Assembly: GCA_027005175.1 (NCBI GenBank)
Contig: JALTMC010000825.1
Location: 3,560 to 10,210 of the forward strand
Length of the DNA: 6,651 nt
DNA from: Myxococcales bacterium
GTDB lineage: Bacteria > Myxococcota_C > UBA6777
Direction: 5' to 3'
The position numbers and the translations under genes were made by a program. The notes beneath the pieces were generated by a model. The model ran no database searches and was not told where the DNA came from. It worked only from the letters and a program-made list of their open reading frames with translations. This document shows, in pieces, positions 1-5,298 of the stretch (position 1 is the first letter of the stretch; every line of letters starts with the position of its first letter).

Positions 1-1
1 A

Positions 2-724
2 ATGACAGAGCTCGTGGCAAAGATTGAAGAGGTCGGGATACAAAAGAAGTACTTCATGTACATTCGTTCCGATTCGATTATGCGACATCCCGATCTCATC
101 AGACGCTGGGCTGATGTCGGCCTCTCTTTGGCACTGGTGGGTTTTGAGTCCTTTATGGAAGAGGACCTCAGTGATTACAACAAGTCAAACTCTGTAAAAA
201 ATAACTGGGGTGCCATTGAGTTACTGCACGAACTGGACATCAACATTGCAGCTCAGATCGTGATTCGACCCGACTACGACCACAAAGACTTTGCCCGTGT
301 CAAACGATTTGTGGAAGAGGCTGAACTCAAAACGCCAACCTTTACGATCTTGACACCCCTTCCCGGAACTCCCTTGTTTGACAAGATGGATCGGGAAGAC
401 AAACTGATCTCGCGCAACTGGGGCCACTATGATCTGATGCATGCAGTGGTTCCAACCCAACTCCCTCTCGAAGAGTTTTACACAGAGTTCTTCAGGCTTC
501 CTCATGAACAGTATATTCAATCGGTGGTCGCGGCGCGGGAAGAAAGGCCTTTGGCTGAAAAGCTGGTTCAGGTGAGGAAATTCCGCAAGGTCTTAAATGC
601 ACAGAAGCGAAAGCGCAAAGAGTTGGAAGCTCAAGGCAAATCCATGGATATCGAGTTTCCCACCGTGGCCGTACCTGAAGGGCCTGAGGCGATGGAAGCC
701 GCAACCTTCTCCACAGGAGAATAA
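2..724 (+). CDS. B12-binding radical SAM protein (BchE/HpnR-like), C-terminal 240 residues, 5'-truncated by window edge
   Basis: The reading frame is open from the first bases to a TAA at 722-724, so this is the end of a longer gene. The visible part looks like the second half of a radical SAM barrel and the C-terminal extension of cobalamin-dependent radical SAM enzymes. It has a strand followed by MYIRSDSIMRHPDLI (residues 19-33), the GFESF strand (47-51), the LTPLPGTPLF loop (118-126), and a YDLMHAVVPTQLPLEEFY segment (143-160). In families such as BchE and the hopanoid methylase HpnR these elements follow the CxxxCxxC iron-sulfur motif and an N-terminal B12 domain, neither of which is visible here. 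The tail (about 185-210) is Lys/Arg-rich and then acidic/hydrophobic. Likely chemistry is a radical methylation or cyclisation of a lipid or other unactivated carbon. The family is fairly certain; substrate and exact subfamily are not. The ATG at 2-4 is probably internal rather than the true start. Confidence 0.82.
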   Translation: MTELVAKIEEVGIQKKYFMYIRSDSIMRHPDLIRRWADVGLSLALVGFESFMEEDLSDYNKSNSVKNNWGAIELLHELDINIAAQIVIRPDYDHKDFARVKRFVEEAELKTPTFTILTPLPGTPLFDKMDREDKLISRNWGHYDLMHAVVPTQLPLEEFYTEFFRLPHEQYIQSVVAAREERPLAEKLVQVRKFRKVLNAQKRKRKELEAQGKSMDIEFPTVAVPEGPEAMEAATFSTGE

Positions 725-869
725 CTTGTTAATTTTTACCCTCGTGCTCTACTTGCTCCCCTGCAACAAAGGGGCGCGAGAAACCCGAGCGGAGACTGGG
801 GCGGGGGTTGAATGAGTTGGGAGAAAAGATATGTACATGTTTAAACTACAAGTTATGGAAGGTCTTTGA
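725..869. other. Intergenic gap between radical SAM gene and CMD operon
   Basis: These 145 bp probably hold the promoter of the three-gene operon starting at 870, but no strong -35/-10 pair is visible. A CCCC (758-761) and GGGG (771-774) pair could form a small G+C-rich hairpin with a 9-nt loop, but no T-run follows, so it is not a convincing terminator. A clear Shine-Dalgarno GGAAGG lies at 857-862, seven bases before the ATG at 870. Confidence 0.4.
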
Positions 870-1436
870 ATGTCACGAGTCAAGTTGGTTGCAACAGAAG
901 ATGCTCCACGTCTGATACAAAGGATGTTTGGTCAGATGGAGAAGGCCTTTGGTGCCGTCCCCAACTCTTCCCGTGCTCTCGCTCAGGTACCGGCTTTGGT
1001 TGGGAGTGTTGCAGGGTTGGGCAAGATTGAGAGTCATGAGGGAGACCTTCCCCGCGATCTTAAGTTTCTTGCCAAGCTGCGTGTCGCGCATCGAAATCAA
1101 TGCGAGTTCTGTATTGATATCGGCCATGCTCGTGCTCCTGAAGCTGGACTGACACCCGAGCAGTTGGAAGCGATCTCACACGAAGATGTACTCTCTTGTA
1201 TGGATTGGACTCCAAAAGAACGATTGATTCTTTTGTATACAGATGCTTTAACGGATAGCATGACTGTATCTGACGAGTTGTTCTCAGAGATGCGCGAGGT
1301 CTTTTCAGAGCCTCAAATCATTGAACTCACAGCGCAAGTAGCTGCTGAAACGTTTTATAATATGTTTAATCGAGCTTTGGGCATTGAAGCACAAGGTTTT
1401 GGTGCGATGATGCCAGCCACCGGAGTAGGAGAATGA
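870..1436 (+). CDS. Carboxymuconolactone decarboxylase (AhpD-like) family protein
   Basis: This 188-residue protein fits the all-helical CMD/AhpD family. Members act as thiol-dependent peroxidases or alkylhydroperoxidase partners, or as decarboxylases, and usually form cytoplasmic oligomers. The core motif is CEFCIDIGHARA (residues 78-89): Cys78 and Cys81 form a CxxC redox pair and are followed by the AGLTPEQLEAI helix (92-102) that is typical of the family. The His falls five residues after the second Cys (His86), where many AhpD-like proteins have it after four. The N-terminal segment, with FGAVPNSSRALAQVPALV (27-44), also matches peroxidase-related CMD proteins. The start is set by GGAAGG at 857-862. 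The gene is first in a tight operon, with only three bases between its TGA and the next ATG. A redox role is likely; the substrate cannot be read from the sequence. Confidence 0.85.
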   Translation: MSRVKLVATEDAPRLIQRMFGQMEKAFGAVPNSSRALAQVPALVGSVAGLGKIESHEGDLPRDLKFLAKLRVAHRNQCEFCIDIGHARAPEAGLTPEQLEAISHEDVLSCMDWTPKERLILLYTDALTDSMTVSDELFSEMREVFSEPQIIELTAQVAAETFYNMFNRALGIEAQGFGAMMPATGVGE

Positions 1437-1439
1437 TCC

Positions 1440-1994
1440 ATGGCGAATGAAGAACAGTTAACTCCGCTTCAAGAAGAGGCGATCGAAAACCTGCAGATGT
1501 GGATGCGCAATCCCACTGGGATTAATCTTGGAGCGGCACTTGGGTATACCGAGCTGGATATCAGCCATATTGTATCGCTCGCTTTTAAGATGCTGGAAGA
1601 GGGGAAGCTCGACAATGCTCGTATTCTTTACGAAGGTGTTCATGCTCTCAACCCTGAAAACATTGATGCAATGGTAGGGCTGGGTGCGATTTACACTCAC
1701 CAAAATTTTCCAACACAAGCCATTGAATTGTTTAGCCGTGTTTTGGAGGAAGAGCCAGAGCACTTGTTCTCTCTGCTTCAACGTGGTGAAGCTTATATTC
1801 AGGAAAATGACGAGGATAGTCTTAGCAAAGCTGTGGAAGATTTCAAAAAGATCATGGAGCTTGATCCAAAGGCAGAGTCTCGGGAAGCCAAGCGAGCCCT
1901 GGCGATCATCAATAGCGCACGTGAGGTTGCGCTGGAGGGAGGAACTCTTTCCGAAGATATCAAGGCTGTTACCAAAGATCTTGATAAAAAGTAA
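1440..1994 (+). CDS. TPR protein resembling SycD/LcrH-type (class II type III secretion) chaperones
   Basis: This is a 184-residue, acidic, helical protein with no signal peptide or membrane segment. Three consecutive tetratricopeptide repeats can be read at about residues 42-75 (LAFKMLEEGKLDNARILYEG), 76-109 (VGLGAIYTHQNFPTQAIELF) and 110-145 (RGEAYI through DFKKIMELDP). A helical N-terminal part precedes them, and a charged tail ends in KK. The layout resembles SycD/LcrH/PcrH chaperones: a short N-terminal helix, then 'SLAF...GK...A...F..L' and 'LGLGA......Y..AI..Y'. Those chaperones hold secretion translocators in their concave face. No translocator or secretion apparatus gene lies in the window, so a generic TPR scaffold is equally possible. 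AGGAG at 1427-1431 sets the start, eight bases before the ATG. It follows the CMD gene by three bases and precedes the next gene by twelve. TPR identity is firm; the chaperone role is inference. Confidence 0.85.
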   Translation: MANEEQLTPLQEEAIENLQMWMRNPTGINLGAALGYTELDISHIVSLAFKMLEEGKLDNARILYEGVHALNPENIDAMVGLGAIYTHQNFPTQAIELFSRVLEEEPEHLFSLLQRGEAYIQENDEDSLSKAVEDFKKIMELDPKAESREAKRALAIINSAREVALEGGTLSEDIKAVTKDLDKK

Positions 1995-2006
1995 TCCACA
2001 TCGCCG

Positions 2007-2978
2007 ATGATTGGCCTCGAACAACACATTTTGCAACAAATTCAGGCATCTCAAGATGTCCTGGAGCAGACGCACAGTGATCCCACACTGATCATCTCCT
2101 CTCTCCAACAATGGCAAGATCAGCTCCAAGAGGCTGGCTCTCAGCACCATCTCGTTTGGTGTTTTGCACCCCATCTATGCCTTTGGTATGGACCCACTGT
2201 TCCTGTGTCATTGCGCACATCTCTCGCCGTCCAAAAGTTGAGAGGTGTCCCCGTTTGGTCTCTTCAACAAGAAGATCTGGCTTTGGGTCATTCCACAGCA
2301 GATACCTTGGTGTTGGCGGCAGAGAGTGGATTTACGATCTATGTGAGGCCCCATCGATATCGGGAAAAACTAGCACAAGATCTGGTTGAGGCTGAGCCTG
2401 CTTTTTTGAGTCTGCTCCAGTCTTTTCCTTCCCATGAAGAGTTTCTCTCTTGGCGTCAAGAACTCAATCTTCTCCATGAGTGGGGCCATATCGCAACAGA
2501 CTCAAGCCTACCTTATAAAGAGCCCTTGCTTGCCAAGATGAACCATTTCCCTCCACAGGATGCTCTCTTCCTTCTCGGATGGATCAAAACCTTGCTGGAG
2601 ATGCTAGCGGATTTGTTTCCCAACGAAGGTGCCTTGTTCTTGTTGCCGGAGCTTGGACAAACGAAGAATACTCGAGAGCTTGCACAAATGCTACTTCTGG
2701 ATCGATTGATCGAATATCGAAACAATGGATTGGCGGCAGAGTTTCTTGGCTTTTATCGATGGGCGCAGCAGATCTCTGCCGAGCCCCAGCCGGATTGGAG
2801 AGCCTTTTCTCTTTGTTGCGGAAAATTGGGCGAAATCCTTCAAGAGCAATTGCTACAAAGTATTCATGCCATTCCCAAGCGATCTTCTGAATTGCAGTCC
2901 TGGCTCAAACACCAACAACAAATCTTTCATCAACAGTGTCTTGCGATCTTTGGATCAGGATCAGACGAGAGAATGTGA
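2007..2978 (+). CDS. Hypothetical 323-aa protein with HEWGH (HExxH) motif, third gene of operon
   Basis: I do not recognise the family. The protein is soluble-looking, with no signal peptide or clear transmembrane helix. It is Gln/Glu/Leu-rich at the N-terminus (about 1-45, probably helical), with a mixed central part. Residues 157-161 read HEWGH, preceded by LNLL and followed by IATD. This fits the HExxH zinc-metallopeptidase signature, in which both His bind metal and Glu is catalytic. A possible third ligand is Glu198 in LLEMLADLF, whose ExxAD spacing recalls gluzincin-type peptidases, but the match is weak. Helical leucine-rich stretches and Cys270-Cys271 follow, then a basic/Gln-rich tail. 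The gene starts 12 bases after the TPR gene and has no visible Shine-Dalgarno, so translation may depend on coupling to that gene. The close linkage suggests that it works with, or is a client of, the TPR protein. The motif could be accidental in a non-enzymatic protein. Confidence 0.75.
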   Translation: MIGLEQHILQQIQASQDVLEQTHSDPTLIISSLQQWQDQLQEAGSQHHLVWCFAPHLCLWYGPTVPVSLRTSLAVQKLRGVPVWSLQQEDLALGHSTADTLVLAAESGFTIYVRPHRYREKLAQDLVEAEPAFLSLLQSFPSHEEFLSWRQELNLLHEWGHIATDSSLPYKEPLLAKMNHFPPQDALFLLGWIKTLLEMLADLFPNEGALFLLPELGQTKNTRELAQMLLLDRLIEYRNNGLAAEFLGFYRWAQQISAEPQPDWRAFSLCCGKLGEILQEQLLQSIHAIPKRSSELQSWLKHQQQIFHQQCLAIFGSGSDERM

Positions 2979-2979
2979 T

Positions 2980-3021
2980 TCACTTTTTGTGTGTTCAGAG
3001 GACGTTCTCACTTTTTGTGTG
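2980..3021 (+). repeat. Pair of exact 14-bp direct repeats
   Basis: The sequence TCACTTTTTGTGTG occurs at 2980-2993 and again at 3008-3021, 28 bp apart start to start. Each copy contains an inverted CAC-N5-GTG core. A shortened match, TGTGTGGT, shared with the right edge of copy two (3016-3023), recurs at 3058-3065, 42 bp further on. The first copy begins two bases after the stop codon at 2978. Repeated, partly palindromic sites in a long intergenic region could be regulator half-sites. They could also be the trace of a small local duplication. Confidence 0.6.
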
Positions 3022-3132
3022 GTGCCGGTGGCGAAATCCTCTTTTCTTTCCGGTTACTGTGTGGTTTGAAAAAAAAATTATTTTGTACGAAACTTAAATG
3101 ACACAGAGCACGATAATGGTGGTAGAGTTAAG

Positions 3133-3156
3133 TTACGAGGTCGTAGAAAATCGTAG
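3133..3156 (+). promoter_or_regulatory. Cluster of TCGTAG-like hexamers, possible regulator site
   Basis: TCGTAG occurs at 3141-3146 and 3151-3156, exactly ten bases (one helical turn) apart. A near-inverted copy, TTACGA, lies at 3133-3138; the exact reverse complement would be CTACGA. The same-face spacing is what one expects for cooperative binding. Short hexamers can recur by chance, so this is only suggestive. Confidence 0.25.
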
Positions 3157-3169
3157 CCCATCATACACT

Positions 3170-3185
3170 TGGTGTTTGATTTGGT
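3170..3185 (+). promoter_or_regulatory. Weak sigma-54-like element upstream of the Gly/Met-rich gene
   Basis: TGG at 3170-3172 and TTG at 3181-3183 have the spacing of the -24/-12 sigma-54 consensus (TGGCAC-N5-TTGC). However, the -24 hexamer reads TGGTGT, and the -12 element is TTGG instead of TTGC. No better sigma-70 pair was found here. If real, transcription would begin near 3196, leaving a leader of about 120 nt. Confidence 0.2.
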
Positions 3186-3254
3186 TATGATATGTACCCA
3201 AACCGGGCATGCGACAGCTATTTTTTGTCCTATACTCTCCAGATGGTTTGAACG

Positions 3255-3268
3255 CCAACTGGAGTTGG
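3255..3268 (+). promoter_or_regulatory. Small stem-loop in the 5' leader of the Gly/Met-rich gene
   Basis: CCAAC (3255-3259) pairs with GTTGG (3264-3268) around a TGGA loop. It ends about 35 bases before the Shine-Dalgarno, so it does not obviously occlude translation. It may affect mRNA stability; no known riboswitch or thermometer is recognisable. Confidence 0.25.
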
Positions 3269-3302
3269 GGATATATCGATTCCATCCTTTTTCATGGCCG
3301 AT

Positions 3303-3308
3303 AAGGAG
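3303..3308 (+). promoter_or_regulatory. Strong Shine-Dalgarno deciding the start at 3316
   Basis: AAGGAG lies seven bases before the ATG at 3316. The same frame is open further upstream, with an ATG at 3169, but this ribosome site makes 3316 the likely start and removes 49 residues of non-family-like N-terminal sequence. Confidence 0.85.
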
Positions 3309-3315
3309 AAACACA

Positions 3316-4341
3316 ATGTTCAAGAATCTGTACAGTCAATGGCTCAGCAATCATCACCACGGTAGCGTATCTCATTCTACCGCCCGTCCTCCCGTTATGC
3401 CTCCACCAGCACCGACACACACTGCCGCACCTGTGACCAACCGAGGTCAAATGGGTGGCATGCAAGGATTTGGTGGAGCCCAGTCTGCCGGTTTCTTTGT
3501 GGCTGGTTTTGGTGCTAACTTCTTCCAGGGAAATGTTGGACAAATGAGTAGCCTTGCCCAGATGGGTATGGGTGGCATGTTTGGTTTTGGTTTTGGTATG
3601 GTTGGTGGTGGCGCAATGACTCCTCCCGCACCCCAAAAACTCGATATCAGTTCAACCAAGCTCAAGCACTGTGGCTTCAAAGCAGGCACCAAGAATACCT
3701 TGAGTGTGGGTGAGTCTACCTTCACTGACAAAGGGCACGGTCGAATGGAAATCAAGAGTGGTGACGGTAAAATGTTCACTGTTGATGTTAAGCGTTGTGG
3801 CAAGCCCCCTTCCATTGAGATCCATGCTAAGGGTGACAAGAAGAAGAAGGCGATGATGAAGGTTCCTTTGAGTGAGCTGAAGAAAGGTGGATCGATCAAG
3901 CTCCCCGATGGTACTACTTTGAACATGAAAGCCAACAAGGCTGGTAACAACATTGATCAGTTCCAAGTTGTTTCTCGTGATGGTCAAGTGGCAACGATGG
4001 ATAAGTTTGGTAAAGGCAATGGTGAATGGAAAACAGGTGGGAAGGCCATGGAAATTGGTGGACCCAAGTTGAGTGCAAGTCAAGGCCTCAACTCTATCAC
4101 GAAAGGTGGCGCGACTCCTACTCCTGGTCAAATTGCACAAGGCAACGCCAACCATCTGGGTCCCATTGGCAACTTTATGCGTCCTCAAATGCCCGGTATG
4201 CAGCAGAGTTCAATGCCACAAATGCGGCAGGCTTTCCAGCAAATGCAAATGATGATGCAGATGATGCAGATGATGCAACAACTGTCCCAAATGTTCCAAA
4301 TGGCTCAAGGTGGAATGTTTGGGCGCATCGGTATGCGCTAA
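3316..4341 (+). CDS. Hypothetical 341-aa Gly/Met-rich protein with Met/Gln-rich C-terminus
   Basis: I do not recognise the family. Three parts are visible. Residues 1-105 are low-complexity: a His triplet (13-15), a Pro-rich stretch (25-34), then a Gly/Met/Phe-rich segment (44-101, e.g. GQMGGMQGFGGAQ, GMGGMFGFGFGMVGGG) with few charges. Residues about 108-250 are lysine-rich and look beta-structured, with Cys119 and Cys161, a KKKKAMMK patch (175-182) and LPDGTTLNMKAN (196-207). Residues 265-341 are Pro/Gln/Met-rich, with 17 Met in the last 54 residues and three MMQ repeats. No signal peptide is present. The DGTxL-type middle is loosely reminiscent of secreted effector domains such as DUF1521, but I see no autocleavage GDPH motif. 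Possible roles are a secreted or surface protein, an assembly-forming protein, or a methionine-rich metal or redox protein; none is shown. It is probably a single-gene unit, with its own long upstream region and a terminator after it. Confidence 0.8.
   Translation: MFKNLYSQWLSNHHHGSVSHSTARPPVMPPPAPTHTAAPVTNRGQMGGMQGFGGAQSAGFFVAGFGANFFQGNVGQMSSLAQMGMGGMFGFGFGMVGGGAMTPPAPQKLDISSTKLKHCGFKAGTKNTLSVGESTFTDKGHGRMEIKSGDGKMFTVDVKRCGKPPSIEIHAKGDKKKKAMMKVPLSELKKGGSIKLPDGTTLNMKANKAGNNIDQFQVVSRDGQVATMDKFGKGNGEWKTGGKAMEIGGPKLSASQGLNSITKGGATPTPGQIAQGNANHLGPIGNFMRPQMPGMQQSSMPQMRQAFQQMQMMMQMMQMMQQLSQMFQMAQGGMFGRIGMR
4252..4278 (+). repeat. Three tandem 9-bp units encoding MMQ
   Basis: ATGATGCAG occurs at 4252-4260 and 4261-4269, and ATGATGCAA at 4270-4278, in frame with the 3316 gene. 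They encode residues 313-321. Near-identical codons in adjacent units suggest recent repeat expansion by slippage, so copy number may vary between strains. Confidence 0.75.
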
Positions 4342-4411
4342 GTCCAATGGGTCTTTCTGAAGAGTTCTTCAGTGTCAGGTGATTTGAGTTGTCTGATGTT
4401 GGATGGAAAAT

Positions 4412-4443
4412 GGCGTCAACCTTTCAAGGATGACGCCTTTTTT
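4412..4443 (+). terminator. Intrinsic terminator after the Gly/Met-rich gene
   Basis: GGCGTCA (4412-4418) pairs with TGACGCC (4431-4437). Inside it, after an A/A mismatch, CCTT (4420-4423) can pair with AAGG (4426-4429). Six T residues follow at 4438-4443. It lies about 70 bases after the stop codon at 4341 and just before the end of the convergent gene at 4452. A short AAAA upstream of the stem gives it some ability to act on the minus strand too, though with a weaker U-tract. Confidence 0.88.
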
Positions 4444-4451
4444 GCGTTGTA

Positions 4452-4997
4452 TTATGAGGGTTTAAATTCTTCGAGGTTTACATCTCCAAGACCAACACGA
4501 TGTGTGCCTTTTTTGTTGTATTGAAACTCGTACCATCGTTGGTAAGCTGACAGGCGTTGAAGTTCGTAACGTTGACACAGCTTTTCAACAGCCTCTTCGT
4601 CATTGACCTCTTTCATTTGCAGTCGTTGTAAAAAGAGTTGTTGGTTGGCTTGTAGCATAGGGGAAGTCAGTTGGAGTTCGACTTCCATTGAATAGGGAGA
4701 AAAGGAGCTTGCACAATGTGGACAAAAATAAACATGCTCTTCAAGGGTTATGTTTTGCTGTCCACAATCCAGACAGTGTTTATAGGCAAACTGGAGCAAT
4801 GATTCTCGGGTAAAGTACCACTCAAATCCTTCACGTCGTCCAGGCAATCTACCATCTTTGGCCCACTTGATAAGGCGCTTTCTTCCCAAGCTGAGAAGGC
4901 GTCCTGCTCCCAGTAAGTCGATGCTGTCTGAAGGATTCGTTGTGTGAGGTATATGGGAGGGTATGTCATGGGGAGGATGGGGTTTGTCTTTACTCAT
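4452..4997 (-). CDS. Helix-turn-helix protein with C-terminal-side zinc ribbon (putative DNA-binding regulator)
   Basis: This is a 181-residue protein when started at the ATG at 4997. After a His/Pro-rich disordered N-terminus (1-25), residues 27-70 (IDLLGAGRLLSLGRKRLIKW, then DGRLPGRREG and WYFTRESLLQF) resemble the MerR/excisionase-type helix-turn-helix with its small wing. A CxxC-N13-CxxC zinc ribbon follows (Cys75, Cys78, Cys92, Cys95). A charged, probably coiled helical region (105-160) and a short tail come last. The likely role is DNA binding. It is the third gene of the ACP operon, and its ATG overlaps the upstream stop codon in ATGAGTAA (4990-4997), which implies translational coupling. 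Two further in-frame ATGs at 5003 and 5006 would add two or three residues; no Shine-Dalgarno separates these options. It could regulate the divergent promoter region at 5562-5704, but that is inference. Confidence 0.78.
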   Translation of the reverse strand: MSKDKPHPPHDIPSHIPHTTNPSDSIDLLGAGRLLSLGRKRLIKWAKDGRLPGRREGFEWYFTRESLLQFAYKHCLDCGQQNITLEEHVYFCPHCASSFSPYSMEVELQLTSPMLQANQQLFLQRLQMKEVNDEEAVEKLCQRYELQRLSAYQRWYEFQYNKKGTHRVGLGDVNLEEFKPS

Positions 4998-5298
4998 CGT
5001 CATCATCGTAGGTGTCGGGTATATACTCTCTACTCTTCAGGTTGGGAATCCCACCTGTCCGTGCTTCTTCAAAGTAGTTGAGTGTTTCCTCAGGATAGAC
5101 TTGTACGCCACATTTGGAACAGACCAATGATTTTACATCAGTGAGCCAAAGCTCACGACCATCATAGGAACGGAGCCACTGGTCCTCTGTTTTGGGATCC
5201 AAATCGATATGACAGAAAGGACAGCGATCTTCGTCCAATTCTGAATAAATGTCGTCGGTTGTTTCTTCCTCTTTTGCTATGACTTGCTCTTCGCTCAT
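4990..5298 (-). CDS. Small acidic double-CxxC zinc-ribbon protein
   Basis: This 102-residue protein has one visible domain: CPFC (Cys26, Cys29) and CSKC (Cys60, Cys63) about 30 residues apart, with the second followed by GVQVYPEE. The arrangement is like YgiT-type zinc fingers (the N-terminal half of MqsA-like proteins), with W41, W51 and the DGRE turn between the knuckles. Both ends are very acidic (EEETTDDIYSELDED at 11-25, DDDDE at the end), which is unusual for a nucleic-acid binder and favours protein-protein contact. The start at 5298 is set by AAGGGAG (5305-5311) and an ATGA overlap with the ACP stop codon; an upstream ATG at 5355 lies inside the ACP gene and is not needed. Its function is unknown. 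The next gene encodes an HTH with its own zinc ribbon, so the two may form one regulatory complex. Confidence 0.78.
   Translation of the reverse strand: MSEEQVIAKEEETTDDIYSELDEDRCPFCHIDLDPKTEDQWLRSYDGRELWLTDVKSLVCSKCGVQVYPEETLNYFEEARTGGIPNLKSREYIPDTYDDDDE

Larger units (their letters stand above)
2979..3315. other. 337-bp non-coding region upstream of the Gly/Met-rich protein gene
   Basis: No supported gene is present. From left to right it holds two exact 14-bp repeats (2980-2993, 3008-3021) with a partial third element (3058-3065), an A9 tract (3069-3077) followed by TTATTTT, a cluster of TCGTAG-like hexamers (3133-3156), a poor sigma-54-like element (3170-3185), and a leader stem-loop (3255-3268) just upstream of the Shine-Dalgarno at 3303-3308. 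No intrinsic terminator for the upstream operon is evident. Its length and repeat content suggest a regulated promoter for the gene at 3316. Confidence 0.6.

Noticed and set aside
758-774. CCCC-N9-GGGG hairpin as a terminator after the radical SAM gene
   Set aside because: The stem is short, the loop is large, and there is no T-run on either side in the right place.
808-835. TTGAAT-N16-TATGTA as a sigma-70 promoter for the CMD operon
   Set aside because: It matches four of six bases at -35 and only three of six at -10, too weak to annotate.
1458-2174. Minus-strand open frame of 238 codons
   Set aside because: It runs antisense across the TPR gene and into the 323-aa gene, both of which have coherent protein features or operon context; its translation shows no recognisable domain.
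3169-3315. Upstream in-frame extension of the Gly/Met-rich gene from the ATG at 3169
   Set aside because: There is a strong AAGGAG seven bases before the ATG at 3316 and no ribosome site before 3169; the 49 extra residues look like translated spacer.
3078-3323. Minus-strand 81-codon frame in the 2979-3315 spacer
   Set aside because: It begins over the Shine-Dalgarno and start of the 3316 gene, has no ribosome site and no family resemblance.
3447-4188. Long minus-strand open frames opposite the Gly/Met-rich gene
   Set aside because: They are shadows of a repetitive, low-complexity coding sequence and have no plausible start context.
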